From NCBI GenBank assembly GCA_965222835.1, contig CBDCUQ010000004.1, positions 1,302,001 through 1,366,000 on the forward strand: a stretch of 64,000 bases of DNA. The letters run 5' to 3'. Positions 8,647-15,901 of the stretch are shown one piece after another. Every line of letters begins with the position of its first letter. The first letter of the stretch is position 1. The position numbers were made by a program, and so were the translations under genes. The stretch is from CBDCUQ01 sp965222835 (GTDB taxonomy: Bacteria; Pseudomonadota; Alphaproteobacteria; Rhizobiales; Hyphomicrobiaceae). Below the pieces are notes generated by a model, which was not told the origin of the DNA, made no database searches, and was given only the letters and a program-made list of their open reading frames with translations.

Positions 8647-9504
8647 TTACCCCGCTGCCTTCGCGGCAACACGTGGTGGCTTTAGGCCGCATTTTTCCAT
8701 GGGCAAGGCGGTCGAGGACCAGCGGTTCTTGGTGACGACCACGACGTAGCGCCGGCAATCGGGAGCCGAGCCGCGCACGAAACTGACTTCGAACAATGCG
8801 AGCGAGCCGCCTGCGCTTTTGTTCGGCCAGGTGAAGGTCTTGGTGTCGGGCGTTTCCGCGAGCGCGCGTTTGATTGCGATGCCAGCGTTGCGATAGTCTG
8901 CGTCGGTGAGACGTGAGAGGACAGCGCGTGACAAGTCCGGGTGCAAGCCAACGGCGACGGCACGCTTTTGATAGGGGTCCTTTGGATCCACCTTGGGCGG
9001 GGGCAGGGGCTCCGGATCCTCCTCAACGACGGCCGCAGCCTCATCGCTATCAGCCTCGGTTGTTTCCGCGCTTTCCTCTTCACCAACCTCTTCAGGTGCC
9101 GGTACGTCGACGGCTTCGCCGGCCATTTCGCCGGGGATCGGGGCAATCTCTTTTGTTTCGGTAATGGGTGGCGGGGCGGCCGCCGTTTGATGTTGTTTTG
9201 CGAGCGGTTTCGCGGTCGCGGTACGCCTTTCGTTGATGGCAACCATCAGTTCGCCCGCGGATGTCTTGACGAATGACACAATATCTTGGCGCAGGTCCGC
9301 TGGTGCGTTCAGCCATGCGTAACCTGAACCTATGAGGAGTGTCGCGATAACGAGCTTACGCAAAACGGGCCGGCGTCGGCGGATCTGTGTGGACGGACAG
9401 ACGGGATCGCCGGCATAGAACTCGACCGGCGCGCAGGGGTCATCGGCATAGTAGCCGTCGGTGCTGTCAACGTATTCGTCGTGGTGATGGTTGCGGAAGG
9501 CCAT
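8647..9504 (-). CDS. single-pass membrane protein with acidic linker, function unknown
   Basis: Protein of 285 residues. It has an N-terminal cytoplasmic segment rich in His, Asp and Tyr (MAFRNHHHDEYVDSTDGYYADD), one transmembrane helix (about 48-65, LRKLVIATLLIGSGYAWL), a long Pro/Glu/Ala linker (about 95-170), and a compact C-terminal domain (about 175-275) with a conserved Cys pair (APDCRRY and MEKCG). The layout is that of a membrane-tethered periplasmic domain. Its last ~20 codons have a homologous orphan copy at 7812-7883. I recognise no function. Confidence 0.75.
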   Translation of the reverse strand: MAFRNHHHDEYVDSTDGYYADDPCAPVEFYAGDPVCPSTQIRRRRPVLRKLVIATLLIGSGYAWLNAPADLRQDIVSFVKTSAGELMVAINERRTATAKPLAKQHQTAAAPPPITETKEIAPIPGEMAGEAVDVPAPEEVGEEESAETTEADSDEAAAVVEEDPEPLPPPKVDPKDPYQKRAVAVGLHPDLSRAVLSRLTDADYRNAGIAIKRALAETPDTKTFTWPNKSAGGSLALFEVSFVRGSAPDCRRYVVVVTKNRWSSTALPMEKCGLKPPRVAAKAAG

Positions 9505-9674
9505 GGCACGCTCCTCGGCTTAGCGTGTTTTTGGTGTCCCGCTTCACCTTTTCCACCTCAGACTCCGGGCAAAATAATGACAGAAGTCCCCGGTTTGGGG
9601 CCGGTTGGGCGAAAACCTCCCACTTCTGCCACGAATCCTTATGACTGTTCGGGAAACAACAGGGGAGTTTCACC

Positions 9675-10223
9675 ATGTCCTGGAAGAGTTTCTGTCTTGC
9701 TCTCGCCTCCCTCTCCATAGTTGCGGCCGCGGCGCCGCGCGCGGAGGCCGCCTCCGCCAGGGAGATCAATTCGGGCGTGCGCGAAACCCTCGACCGATTT
9801 TTCAGCAAGGTGGGCGGATCGCACGAATTGGCCAGCAAATCGGTCGGCATGCTGGTCTTTCCGTCGGTGGTGAAAGCCGGTATCGGGATTGGCGGCGAAT
9901 ACGGCGAAGGCGCGTTGCTGATCAGAGGACGCACGGTTGATTATTATAACACTGTCTCGGCTTCTGTCGGCTTCCAACTCGGTGTGCAGGAGCGCAGCAT
10001 CATTATCGCCTTTATGACGCAGTCGGCGCTGCAGCAGTTCCGGAAGACGGCAGGTTGGAAGGTGGGGGTTGATGGATCAGTTGCAATCATTACCGTCGGT
10101 GCAGGCGGCGCGATCGATACGAATAAGATCACTAGTCCTGTCGTTGGTTTTATTCTGGATCCCAAGGGACTGATGTATAACCTGACGCTCGAAGGCTCGA
10201 AGATTTCGCGCATCAAGCGCTAG
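9675..10223 (+). CDS. secreted SYLF (Ysc84) lipid-binding-domain protein
   Basis: Protein of 182 residues. It has a signal peptide (MSWKSFCLALASLSIVAAAAPRAEAA) followed by a full SYLF domain: ELASKSVGMLVFPSVVKAGIGIGGEYGEGALL, the aromatic YYNTVSASVGFQLG, and the closing IKRIKR-like SKISRIKR. In other organisms SYLF domains bind phosphoinositides and related lipids; the bacterial role is unclear, probably in the envelope. AGGGGAG precedes the ATG. It converges with the TonB-like gene at 10260. Confidence 0.88.
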   Translation: MSWKSFCLALASLSIVAAAAPRAEAASAREINSGVRETLDRFFSKVGGSHELASKSVGMLVFPSVVKAGIGIGGEYGEGALLIRGRTVDYYNTVSASVGFQLGVQERSIIIAFMTQSALQQFRKTAGWKVGVDGSVAIITVGAGGAIDTNKITSPVVGFILDPKGLMYNLTLEGSKISRIKR

Positions 10224-10259
10224 ACACCGCGGGCCAAGTTTGTGGCTCTGTCGCGCCGT

Positions 10260-11222
10260 TCACCGGTACACATAAGTCACGAGGAATATGAGGTCGGCTT
10301 TGTTGGCGTTGACAGGCGGCAGGGGAAAGCTCGCCTGGTGAGTGGCGAACACAACGCTTTGATCGAGCCCCTTCACATTTGAGGGGCGTACGACTTCCGT
10401 ATTCACAAGGTTTCCTGATTTGTTGAGCCTGATGCGTACGGTGACACGGCCGCGCGTCAAATGGGCGAACTGGGGCATAGTGCGCTGGAGCGCACGGATC
10501 ACGCCACGAGCAAATTCATCGTTTTCTCCGGAACGCGTGATCCCGGGCGGGCGTTGCACGCCCGAGCCGGCACCGGGCCGTCCCGCGAACTGACTGGGCG
10601 GCACTCTCAGATCGAGTTTAGCCGTCTTCTCTTTCGGCGGTTGCGGCTTGGGTGTCCTTTGTTGTTCTGCAGGGGACTTGGGTTCCTGCTTTGCTTCTTT
10701 TTTGGCCGCGTTGGGTTTGGCAGGTGTGGCTGTCTGTTCCCGCGGTTTTGTTTCAGCGGCAGGCGGCGGTCGCAGACCATCCACCGGCTGACTGGATGCG
10801 TCTGGTTCTGACCTTGGTTTTGGTTCGGCGGCCGCCGGTTTTCTTGAGGCGTCCTTGGTCTGGTCCGATTTCTCTTTCGTGGGTACTTGCTTTTCCGGGG
10901 GAGTGGGCGCCGTGTCTTCAGGTTTCTGCGATGGCTTGAGCGGGGGTGGCGGTGCGCTGGCGGCGCTGTCGTCCACCGTTGCGTAGCCTTTGAGTTCCTC
11001 CGGGCTCACCATCGAAATGCTAATACCGCGTTCGGCACCCTCCGGGCTGCCAATGCGCCGGGGCTCAGCGGAAGTGAATCCGATCAAAAGCAGGGCGTGG
11101 AACAGCGCAGCGACCGCGACGGCGGACCAGAACCGGCGTTCGCTTGCGTGCATAACCTCGCTGAGACGCTCAGCCGTGAACGGTGTCAGGTCTGGTGTCG
11201 CGTTTTCGGCGGCTTCGGTCAT
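10260..11222 (-). CDS. TonB-family energy transducer
   Basis: Protein of 320 residues in the TonB layout: a short cytoplasmic N terminus, one transmembrane helix (about 32-52, WSAVAVAALFHALLLIGF), a long Pro/Lys/Glu/Ala periplasmic spacer (about 85-215), and a C-terminal TonB domain (about 235-320: GVIRALQRTMPQFAHLTRGRVTVRIRLNKSGN..FPLPP). No exbB, exbD or TonB-dependent receptor is nearby, so its partner cannot be inferred; a TolA-like role is possible. It is transcribed alone. Confidence 0.85.
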   Translation of the reverse strand: MTEAAENATPDLTPFTAERLSEVMHASERRFWSAVAVAALFHALLLIGFTSAEPRRIGSPEGAERGISISMVSPEELKGYATVDDSAASAPPPPLKPSQKPEDTAPTPPEKQVPTKEKSDQTKDASRKPAAAEPKPRSEPDASSQPVDGLRPPPAAETKPREQTATPAKPNAAKKEAKQEPKSPAEQQRTPKPQPPKEKTAKLDLRVPPSQFAGRPGAGSGVQRPPGITRSGENDEFARGVIRALQRTMPQFAHLTRGRVTVRIRLNKSGNLVNTEVVRPSNVKGLDQSVVFATHQASFPLPPVNANKADLIFLVTYVYR

Positions 11223-11545
11223 GCCCCTGCCCTGTTGCGCACCGGTGCACGCCAGACGACGTACGCCCTTTTGGGGTTTCAGGAGAAGGCACGGCTCTTC
11301 CCCGGCGTCAATGCACGCCTATCCCGGCAGGCGGCCCAGCTTTGGCTATTCCACGGTTAGTGTGGAACGTGATCCGTGTTCATAATGGCAGACTCCACGC
11401 CAGTTCAATCGCCGGGATCTCTGAATAGCCGCCAGCCTGTTTTTGGGGCTATATCGCAGAAATTGGCATGGCTCCACAGATTGTGGCGAAGCACGTATGA
11501 TGCCCTTCGCGCGTCTAGCGGGTCGCGCTATTCAACGGGGGTGAA
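11223..11545. other. intergenic stretch between divergent genes, nothing recognised
   Basis: Short frames here have neither ribosome sites nor protein-like composition. The region must hold the promoters of the TonB-family gene (minus) and the channel gene (plus). I see no clear operator or RNA structure. Confidence 0.6.
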
Positions 11546-12346
11546 ATGGCCGACGAGACTGAGGCAACAGACCGCGATACGGGCGGTCTCCTTGCGACAC
11601 TACGATACTACTACGAAAGCAATTCTGCCCCAGCGCACAGATTCCGTTACGGGCTGCTCACCTTTGACATCTTTGCGATCCTTTTCATCGTTGTGACATC
11701 GTTTATCCCACGTACGCCATTTCTGGAATGGATGGACGTCATTCTTGGTCTCATCATTGCCACCGATTTCGGAATCCGGCTTGCGATTTCAGGTTCGCCG
11801 TTACGCGAATTCAAACACCCCGCCACTTGGGCGGATATGGTGGCGATTGTTTCCTTTCTGGCGCCTCTCGCGGGCGAAGGAGCCGGCTTCATGCGCGTCT
11901 TGCGCACCTTGCGGCTTCTGCATTCCTACCAGTTGCTTATACGGCTCAGAAAGGACAGCCTATGGTTCCGGCGCCATGAGGATATTATTCTGGCGTCGCT
12001 GCATCTCTGTGTTTTTCTTTTCATCATGAGTGGCATCGTCTACGAGACGCAGCATGTTTCGAATCCGCAGATCTCCAACTATGTTGATGCGCTCTATTTT
12101 ACGGTGACGGCGCTGACGACGACGGGTTTTGGCGACATCACGTTGCAGGGATGGGTCGGGCGTCTCACGTCTGTGATCATTATGATCCTTGGTGTGACGC
12201 TGTTTCTCAATCTTGTGCGCACATTGCTACAACCCGCGAAAGTGCGCCACCGCTGTCCGCAATGCGGACTTCTGCGCCACGACGCCGATGCTGTACACTG
12301 CAAGGCCTGCGGGATTGTGCTAGACATCCCGGATGAAGGGTACTAG
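11546..12346 (+). CDS. voltage-sensor potassium channel with C-terminal zinc ribbon
   Basis: Protein of 266 residues. Four helices form a voltage-sensor-like domain (about 30-150); S4 is MRVLRTLRLLHSYQ with arginines spaced by three. Then S5, a pore loop with the selectivity filter TTTGFGD (about 185-195), and S6. The last ~35 residues form a four-cysteine zinc ribbon (CPQCG and CKACG). One polypeptide would give a tetrameric K+ channel in the inner membrane. The ribbon replaces the RCK domain of Kch-type channels and may be the gating or assembly domain; that is inference. GGGGGTGA precedes the ATG. Monocistronic. Confidence 0.88.
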   Translation: MADETEATDRDTGGLLATLRYYYESNSAPAHRFRYGLLTFDIFAILFIVVTSFIPRTPFLEWMDVILGLIIATDFGIRLAISGSPLREFKHPATWADMVAIVSFLAPLAGEGAGFMRVLRTLRLLHSYQLLIRLRKDSLWFRRHEDIILASLHLCVFLFIMSGIVYETQHVSNPQISNYVDALYFTVTALTTTGFGDITLQGWVGRLTSVIIMILGVTLFLNLVRTLLQPAKVRHRCPQCGLLRHDADAVHCKACGIVLDIPDEGY

Positions 12347-12437
12347 TGGCGGACCGGGCTCTTCGGTCCGGTCGTGCGATCTGACTGAGTAATCGTGCTA
12401 CGACCCAATACGCGCTTGGGCTGCTTGGCGTACGCAC

Positions 12438-12710
12438 TTACCAGCGACGACCGCGGCGATATTTGCGGCAATGGCGCGACTTGCTCCGGCACACATAGTA
12501 GGGTCGGGTTCCGCCGGGACTCCAACCGGGCGTGCCCGATGTTGCTCCGTAGCGTTCCAGAAGAAAATAGTCATGCTCAGAGATGGGACCGCCGGCGCGT
12601 GCGTTATGCCGCGCGTGTTCGACATCGAACACCGTTTCTGCAGCGGAGGGTATAGCCATCATCGCAACCAGTAAGCTTCCCCCTAATACTCTGCACAGTG
12701 CCCGTTTCAT
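12438..12710 (-). CDS. small secreted Arg/Lys-rich protein (ARxNxRAG...RYG family)
   Basis: A 90-residue protein starting at the ATG at 12710, with GGAGG upstream. It has a signal peptide (MKRALCRVLGGSLLVAMMAIPSAA) and a conserved block VEHARHNARAGGPISEHDYFLLERYG that aligns with IEGARANERAGRGLTAREVDQLNRYG of the protein at 4376-4759. Then comes a Gly/Pro segment and a basic tail with two cysteines (YVCRSKSRHCRKYRRGRRW). The shared N-terminal half and opposite-charge tails show two diverged paralogues. Role unknown; periplasmic or surface location is inferred. Confidence 0.7.
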   Translation of the reverse strand: MKRALCRVLGGSLLVAMMAIPSAAETVFDVEHARHNARAGGPISEHDYFLLERYGATSGTPGWSPGGTRPYYVCRSKSRHCRKYRRGRRW

Positions 12711-13159
12711 TGATCGGCCTCCTATATTCGGCGCAATTGAACTCGTTCTTATCATAGTCAGGGCGGCTTTGCGACGACCCGCGCCGTGATAGGTCCATCT
12801 TCGCCGCTGGCACACGCCTCAAACCGGGTTCTGTCCAGGCTGCTGTGCGTCTCGTTTCTCTGCTCTTTACGAGGCACATGGCAGATGAGTTGCAGATCAT
12901 TGGTAAATGGTGGGTGTTTGATCGCGTTGGCATTCGTGGCCAACCTGGTTTGGCCGAAGAAAAACCCCGGGCGACGCACAAAACGCCGTCCGATTGGTCA
13001 AATGTCGTAATGAACGGCCGTTTCCTTGAATTTGATCAAAGCTGAGACAACCGGATTGACCGAATTGTTGGGCAATGCAGCATGTTTTTTATTTGCGTGT
13101 GACATTCGTACAACATACACTCTGACGGCTTTTGTCATGTTTTGCGTTGAGCATTTGTC
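12711..13159. other. intergenic region with an FNR/FixK-like box and no convincing gene
   Basis: Frames on both strands here (for example 12758-12979 minus and 12845-13045 plus) overlap each other, lack ribosome sites and look like no known protein. The 3' part is AT-richer, as expected for a promoter, and holds the dyad at 13026-13039. Two TTTGTCATG words lie just before the start at 13160. Confidence 0.55.
13026..13039. promoter_or_regulatory. FNR/FixK-like box upstream of a Crp/Fnr gene
   Basis: TTGAA-TTTG-ATCAA differs at one base from the FNR/FixK consensus TTGAT-N4-ATCAA. It lies 120 bases before the ATG at 13160, so oxygen or redox control, or autoregulation, of the Crp/Fnr gene pair is plausible. 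Confidence 0.45.
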
Positions 13160-13870
13160 ATGGTTTCCGTTTTAGATACGCCCACCACTCAGGAATGGCC
13201 GGAGCAAGGCGGGGACTCCGTATTATCGTTCGAGAGCGCTTTTCCGGCTCCGTCGGAGGCAGCGGATGTTTCCGGCACAAAACGAACCTTTGACGCGGGC
13301 GCCTACCTTTACAGACAGGGCTATTCCCGGTCGGCGCTATACCGCATCGTCAGTGGCGTGGTGCGCCAGACCATACGCCGCGGCGATGGACAGCATGATC
13401 TCGTTGAATTTGCGATGGCTGGCGATGTGATCGGCCTTGGTTTTCTTGAGCAACATGGAACGACGGCGCAGGCCATACTCAAGACCGAAGTCGTGGAAAT
13501 TCCGCTCGATGCTCTCGATGCACTCACACACCGCGAGCCTGGTGTCGAAGAACGCCTTCGTGCCGCGATCGACGTGGAATTTGCCGTCTTGCGTGACCGC
13601 GCCGTGACCTCTGGCCTGTCGAAACCAATTGTGAGAATTGCTGCCTTTCTTCTAGCGATATCGGACATGTCGAAGCGGGAATCTGGCCGCGAGATTATTG
13701 TCCCGGATGACCTGAAATCCGGATATGTGGCTGAGACATTGCAGATGAGCCTTGATTGTCTGGCAGATGGGCTGCAGCAATTGGAGGCCCGGGGGCTTAT
13801 TGAAAGAACGGACGGCGGGCTCAAATTGAAGCAGATTCCCGTTCTCGAGGTCCTGGCCGAGACGGGTTGA
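13160..13870 (+). CDS. Crp/Fnr-family regulator with atypical recognition helix
   Basis: Protein of 236 residues: a variable N terminus (1-40), a cNMP-binding-type beta-roll (about 45-150: AYLYRQGYSRSALYRIVSGVVRQ and VEFAMAGDVIGL), a dimer helix, and a C-terminal winged helix (about 185-225). There is no FNR-type iron-sulfur cysteine set. Where the family has the recognition helix RETVSR, this protein has LDCLAD, losing the Glu and Arg that read the TTGAT half-site. It could recognise another site or act without DNA. It is a paralogue of the protein at 14116-14784 (VEFAMAGDVIGL against IEFAFPGDVIGF). An FNR-like box lies upstream. Confidence 0.85.
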   Translation: MVSVLDTPTTQEWPEQGGDSVLSFESAFPAPSEAADVSGTKRTFDAGAYLYRQGYSRSALYRIVSGVVRQTIRRGDGQHDLVEFAMAGDVIGLGFLEQHGTTAQAILKTEVVEIPLDALDALTHREPGVEERLRAAIDVEFAVLRDRAVTSGLSKPIVRIAAFLLAISDMSKRESGREIIVPDDLKSGYVAETLQMSLDCLADGLQQLEARGLIERTDGGLKLKQIPVLEVLAETG

Positions 13871-13954
13871 CGTCTCGAGGCACCCTGGCCGGCGCTACAG
13901 GCCGAATGCCGTCACATCACAGCATCTTTTCATACGTCTTGTGACTGGGCGGGG

Positions 13955-13976
13955 GGCTGTTCCCTTGGGAACAGCC
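13955..13976. promoter_or_regulatory. perfect palindrome upstream of the second Crp/Fnr gene
   Basis: Ten-base arms GGCTGTTCCC and GGGAACAGCC are separated by TT. It contains the dyad TGTTCC-N4-GGAACA also found at 4317-4332. It is 84 bases past the stop of the first Crp/Fnr gene and 139 bases before the start of the second. No T-run follows, so I favour an operator over a terminator. Confidence 0.5.
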
Positions 13977-14115
13977 GGCCGGCGTTGATGCATGCCAGAG
14001 TTCTGTACGCTTGAACACAAGCGCGTTACTGCCTGGAACCCTTGAAGATTTTGACTTGATTAAGGCAGCAGCGGTTCCCAGCTGCGGTGTGAAGAATACG
14101 CAGGAGGTTCAGATC

Positions 14116-14784
14116 ATGTTTGCAAGGCATGATGTTCGCGACTTCGTGCCCTCTGGCGCGGCGCTTGGTGCCGCACCGGACCGTCAACACTTGGGCTCTC
14201 AAAGCCTTACCCTCGTCCCCGGAGAGATGCTGTTCCGAGATGGCGATCCGCGCCGCCACATCTACCGTGTCGAGACGGGGGCCGTGTGCCATTACATCCC
14301 TTGGAAAGACGGGCGTTACGATGTCATTGAATTTGCGTTTCCCGGCGACGTTATCGGGTTTGGGGACCTGCCCAATTATGTGACCTCGGCTCAGGCCGTG
14401 ACGGCAACGGTCGTGTCCCTCGTCAATGAGAATGAATTCGAGACGGCGCTGAAAGGCAATCCGGGTCTGTCTATGCGGGTTGCTGCCGCCGCCGACCGTG
14501 AGTTCGAACTCTTGAAGTCGCGTACGGTGGCTTCGGGCGTGAACGCCCCGCTCGCGCGCCTGGCCGCGTATCTTCTGACGGTTGCCGGTGGGACCTGCGA
14601 CGGGGCGACTGTTGCGGCCGATGATGTTGCGGGCGGGTTCGTGGCGGATGCTCTCAAGATGTCGGACGAAGACATCCGGGCCGCGCTCGACGCGTTCGCG
14701 CGCGAGGGCCTCCTCACACGCACTCCGTGTGGCTGGAAGATCAACGATGCCCCGGGGTTGGACCGCGTCGCCTCCGCCGTCTGA
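14116..14784 (+). CDS. second Crp/Fnr-family regulator, recognition helix also atypical
   Basis: Protein of 222 residues. I start at the ATG at 14116 (MFARHDVRDF) because AGGAGG stands 8 bases before it; a longer frame begins at 14011 without such a site. The cNMP-binding-type roll (VPGEMLFRDGDPRRHIYRVETGAVCHYI and IEFAFPGDVIGFG) is followed by a winged helix in which RETVSR is replaced by DEDIRA. It has no FNR cysteine cluster. Effector and target are unknown. The tandem arrangement with 13160-13870 indicates gene duplication and divergence. Confidence 0.85.
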   Translation: MFARHDVRDFVPSGAALGAAPDRQHLGSQSLTLVPGEMLFRDGDPRRHIYRVETGAVCHYIPWKDGRYDVIEFAFPGDVIGFGDLPNYVTSAQAVTATVVSLVNENEFETALKGNPGLSMRVAAAADREFELLKSRTVASGVNAPLARLAAYLLTVAGGTCDGATVAADDVAGGFVADALKMSDEDIRAALDAFAREGLLTRTPCGWKINDAPGLDRVASAV

Positions 14785-14933
14785 TCGGACGCGATGGCGT
14801 CCTGGCGAGACTTGGGATACCCACCAGAGACGGTCTTTTTGACGTTGCTCTAGCGATCGGGCGCGCGTTGGGATATTTGCCCTTTAGTCGTGCGCGAGGA
14901 TTTGCCCCGCCAAATCTCGATTGAGGTCTGCTG

Positions 14934-15356
14934 ATGCCGGTGCGTTGGTTCTCTCCTGCCCTTGCTGTCGCGGGCCTCGCCGTCATGGCCGGCATGGTTA
15001 CGCCCACGCTGGGAGACGGGAAACCTCGAAAGAGCGCCGCCGAGACCGGCAAGACTTATGGGCTCGCCTTATCGGCGACGGCCTATTGTCCGGGAGGTGT
15101 TCTGACCGACAAAGGTAAGGCGTTCGCGCTCTCCTATACCGGCAAGGACGCAGCAGCCTTTAAGGCAGAATCTGAGACTATCCTCGAAGCTTGGGGCAAG
15201 GGCACACGCTGCAACATCGACGAGATGGATCCGCGGCAATTCTCGATGTGCGCGATCATGCGCAAGCGTAATTGTCAGGCGCTCTGGGCCCAAATCGGAC
15301 CGGGGGGCTCGGTTGTGCCCGATCTCATCGATATCGACTACAGCACTCTTGAATGA
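14934..15356 (+). CDS. small secreted protein, function unknown
   Basis: A 140-residue protein with a signal peptide (MPVRWFSPALAVAGLAVMAGMVTPTLG) and a mature domain of about 110 residues. The domain has four cysteines (AYCPGG, RCNID, MCAIM, NCQAL) that could form two disulfides. GAGG precedes the ATG. Its TGA overlaps an ATG of the thioesterase gene, so the two are probably co-translated. I recognise no family. Confidence 0.7.
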   Translation: MPVRWFSPALAVAGLAVMAGMVTPTLGDGKPRKSAAETGKTYGLALSATAYCPGGVLTDKGKAFALSYTGKDAAAFKAESETILEAWGKGTRCNIDEMDPRQFSMCAIMRKRNCQALWAQIGPGGSVVPDLIDIDYSTLE

Positions 15357-15373
15357 CGATGGGGCGGAGCACA

Positions 15374-15775
15374 ATGAACGGGGATATAGGCTTGAGCGTT
15401 GGTATGACCGGACGGGCCACGGTTGCCGTATCATCAGAGAATACGGCCCGGGCTGCGGGGAGCGGTAACGCGGATGTGTTTGCAACGCCTGCGCTGATTG
15501 CCCTTATGGAAGCTGCGGCTGTGAACTGTGTCGAGCGTCACCTACCGGTCGGACAGATCAGTCTGGGAACACATTTGGACGTGGCGCATGGAGCCGCCAC
15601 GCCGGTCGGGCACGAGATCGCGGCAGTGGCTGAGCTTATCGGGATCGATGGGCGTAGACTGTCGTTCCGCGTCGAGGCGCGGGATCCCTTCGAAGTCATC
15701 GGTCAGGGTACGCACACGCGGGTCGTCGTCGACGCCAAACGATTTGAGGCAAAACTTGGATCAAAGCGCGCTTGA
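15374..15775 (+). CDS. FlK-like hot-dog thioesterase
   Basis: About 133 residues from the ATG at 15374, which has GGAG upstream; an in-frame ATG at 15353 overlaps the preceding stop. Fluoroacetyl-CoA thioesterase FlK has the triad Thr42-Glu50-His76 with Gly69. Here VFATPALIALMEAAA gives a Thr, then Glu eight residues on, then Gly and His 19 and 26 residues after that Glu (SLGTHLDVAHG), the same spacing. Hydrolysis of a small acyl-CoA, possibly a toxic one, is inferred; fluoroacetate as substrate is not implied. It shares a transcript with the secreted protein before it. Confidence 0.8.
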   Translation: MNGDIGLSVGMTGRATVAVSSENTARAAGSGNADVFATPALIALMEAAAVNCVERHLPVGQISLGTHLDVAHGAATPVGHEIAAVAELIGIDGRRLSFRVEARDPFEVIGQGTHTRVVVDAKRFEAKLGSKRA

Positions 15776-15809
15776 TCGATTGAAATCAGCCTGTTTCGCA
15801 CATTGAGAG

Positions 15810-15823
15810 CTGATCACGATCAG
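15810..15823. promoter_or_regulatory. FNR-like dyad CTGAT-CACG-ATCAG
   Basis: The core TGAT-N4-ATCA matches the inner bases of FNR/FixK boxes, with C/G in place of the outer T/A. It lies 78 bases before the start of the polysaccharide deacetylase gene. Chance occurrence is possible. Confidence 0.3.
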
Positions 15824-15901
15824 GGCAGGATGCGTCTCGGCCCCTCCCCTCCCTCGGGAGACTTTGCTATGAAGGGACATGGACATCAGGAGGATTCGCC
15901 G

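Noticed and set aside
12758..12979. Short minus-strand frame in the Crp/Fnr upstream region
   Set aside because: Overlapped by a plus-strand frame of similar quality, no ribosome site, no recognisable protein features.
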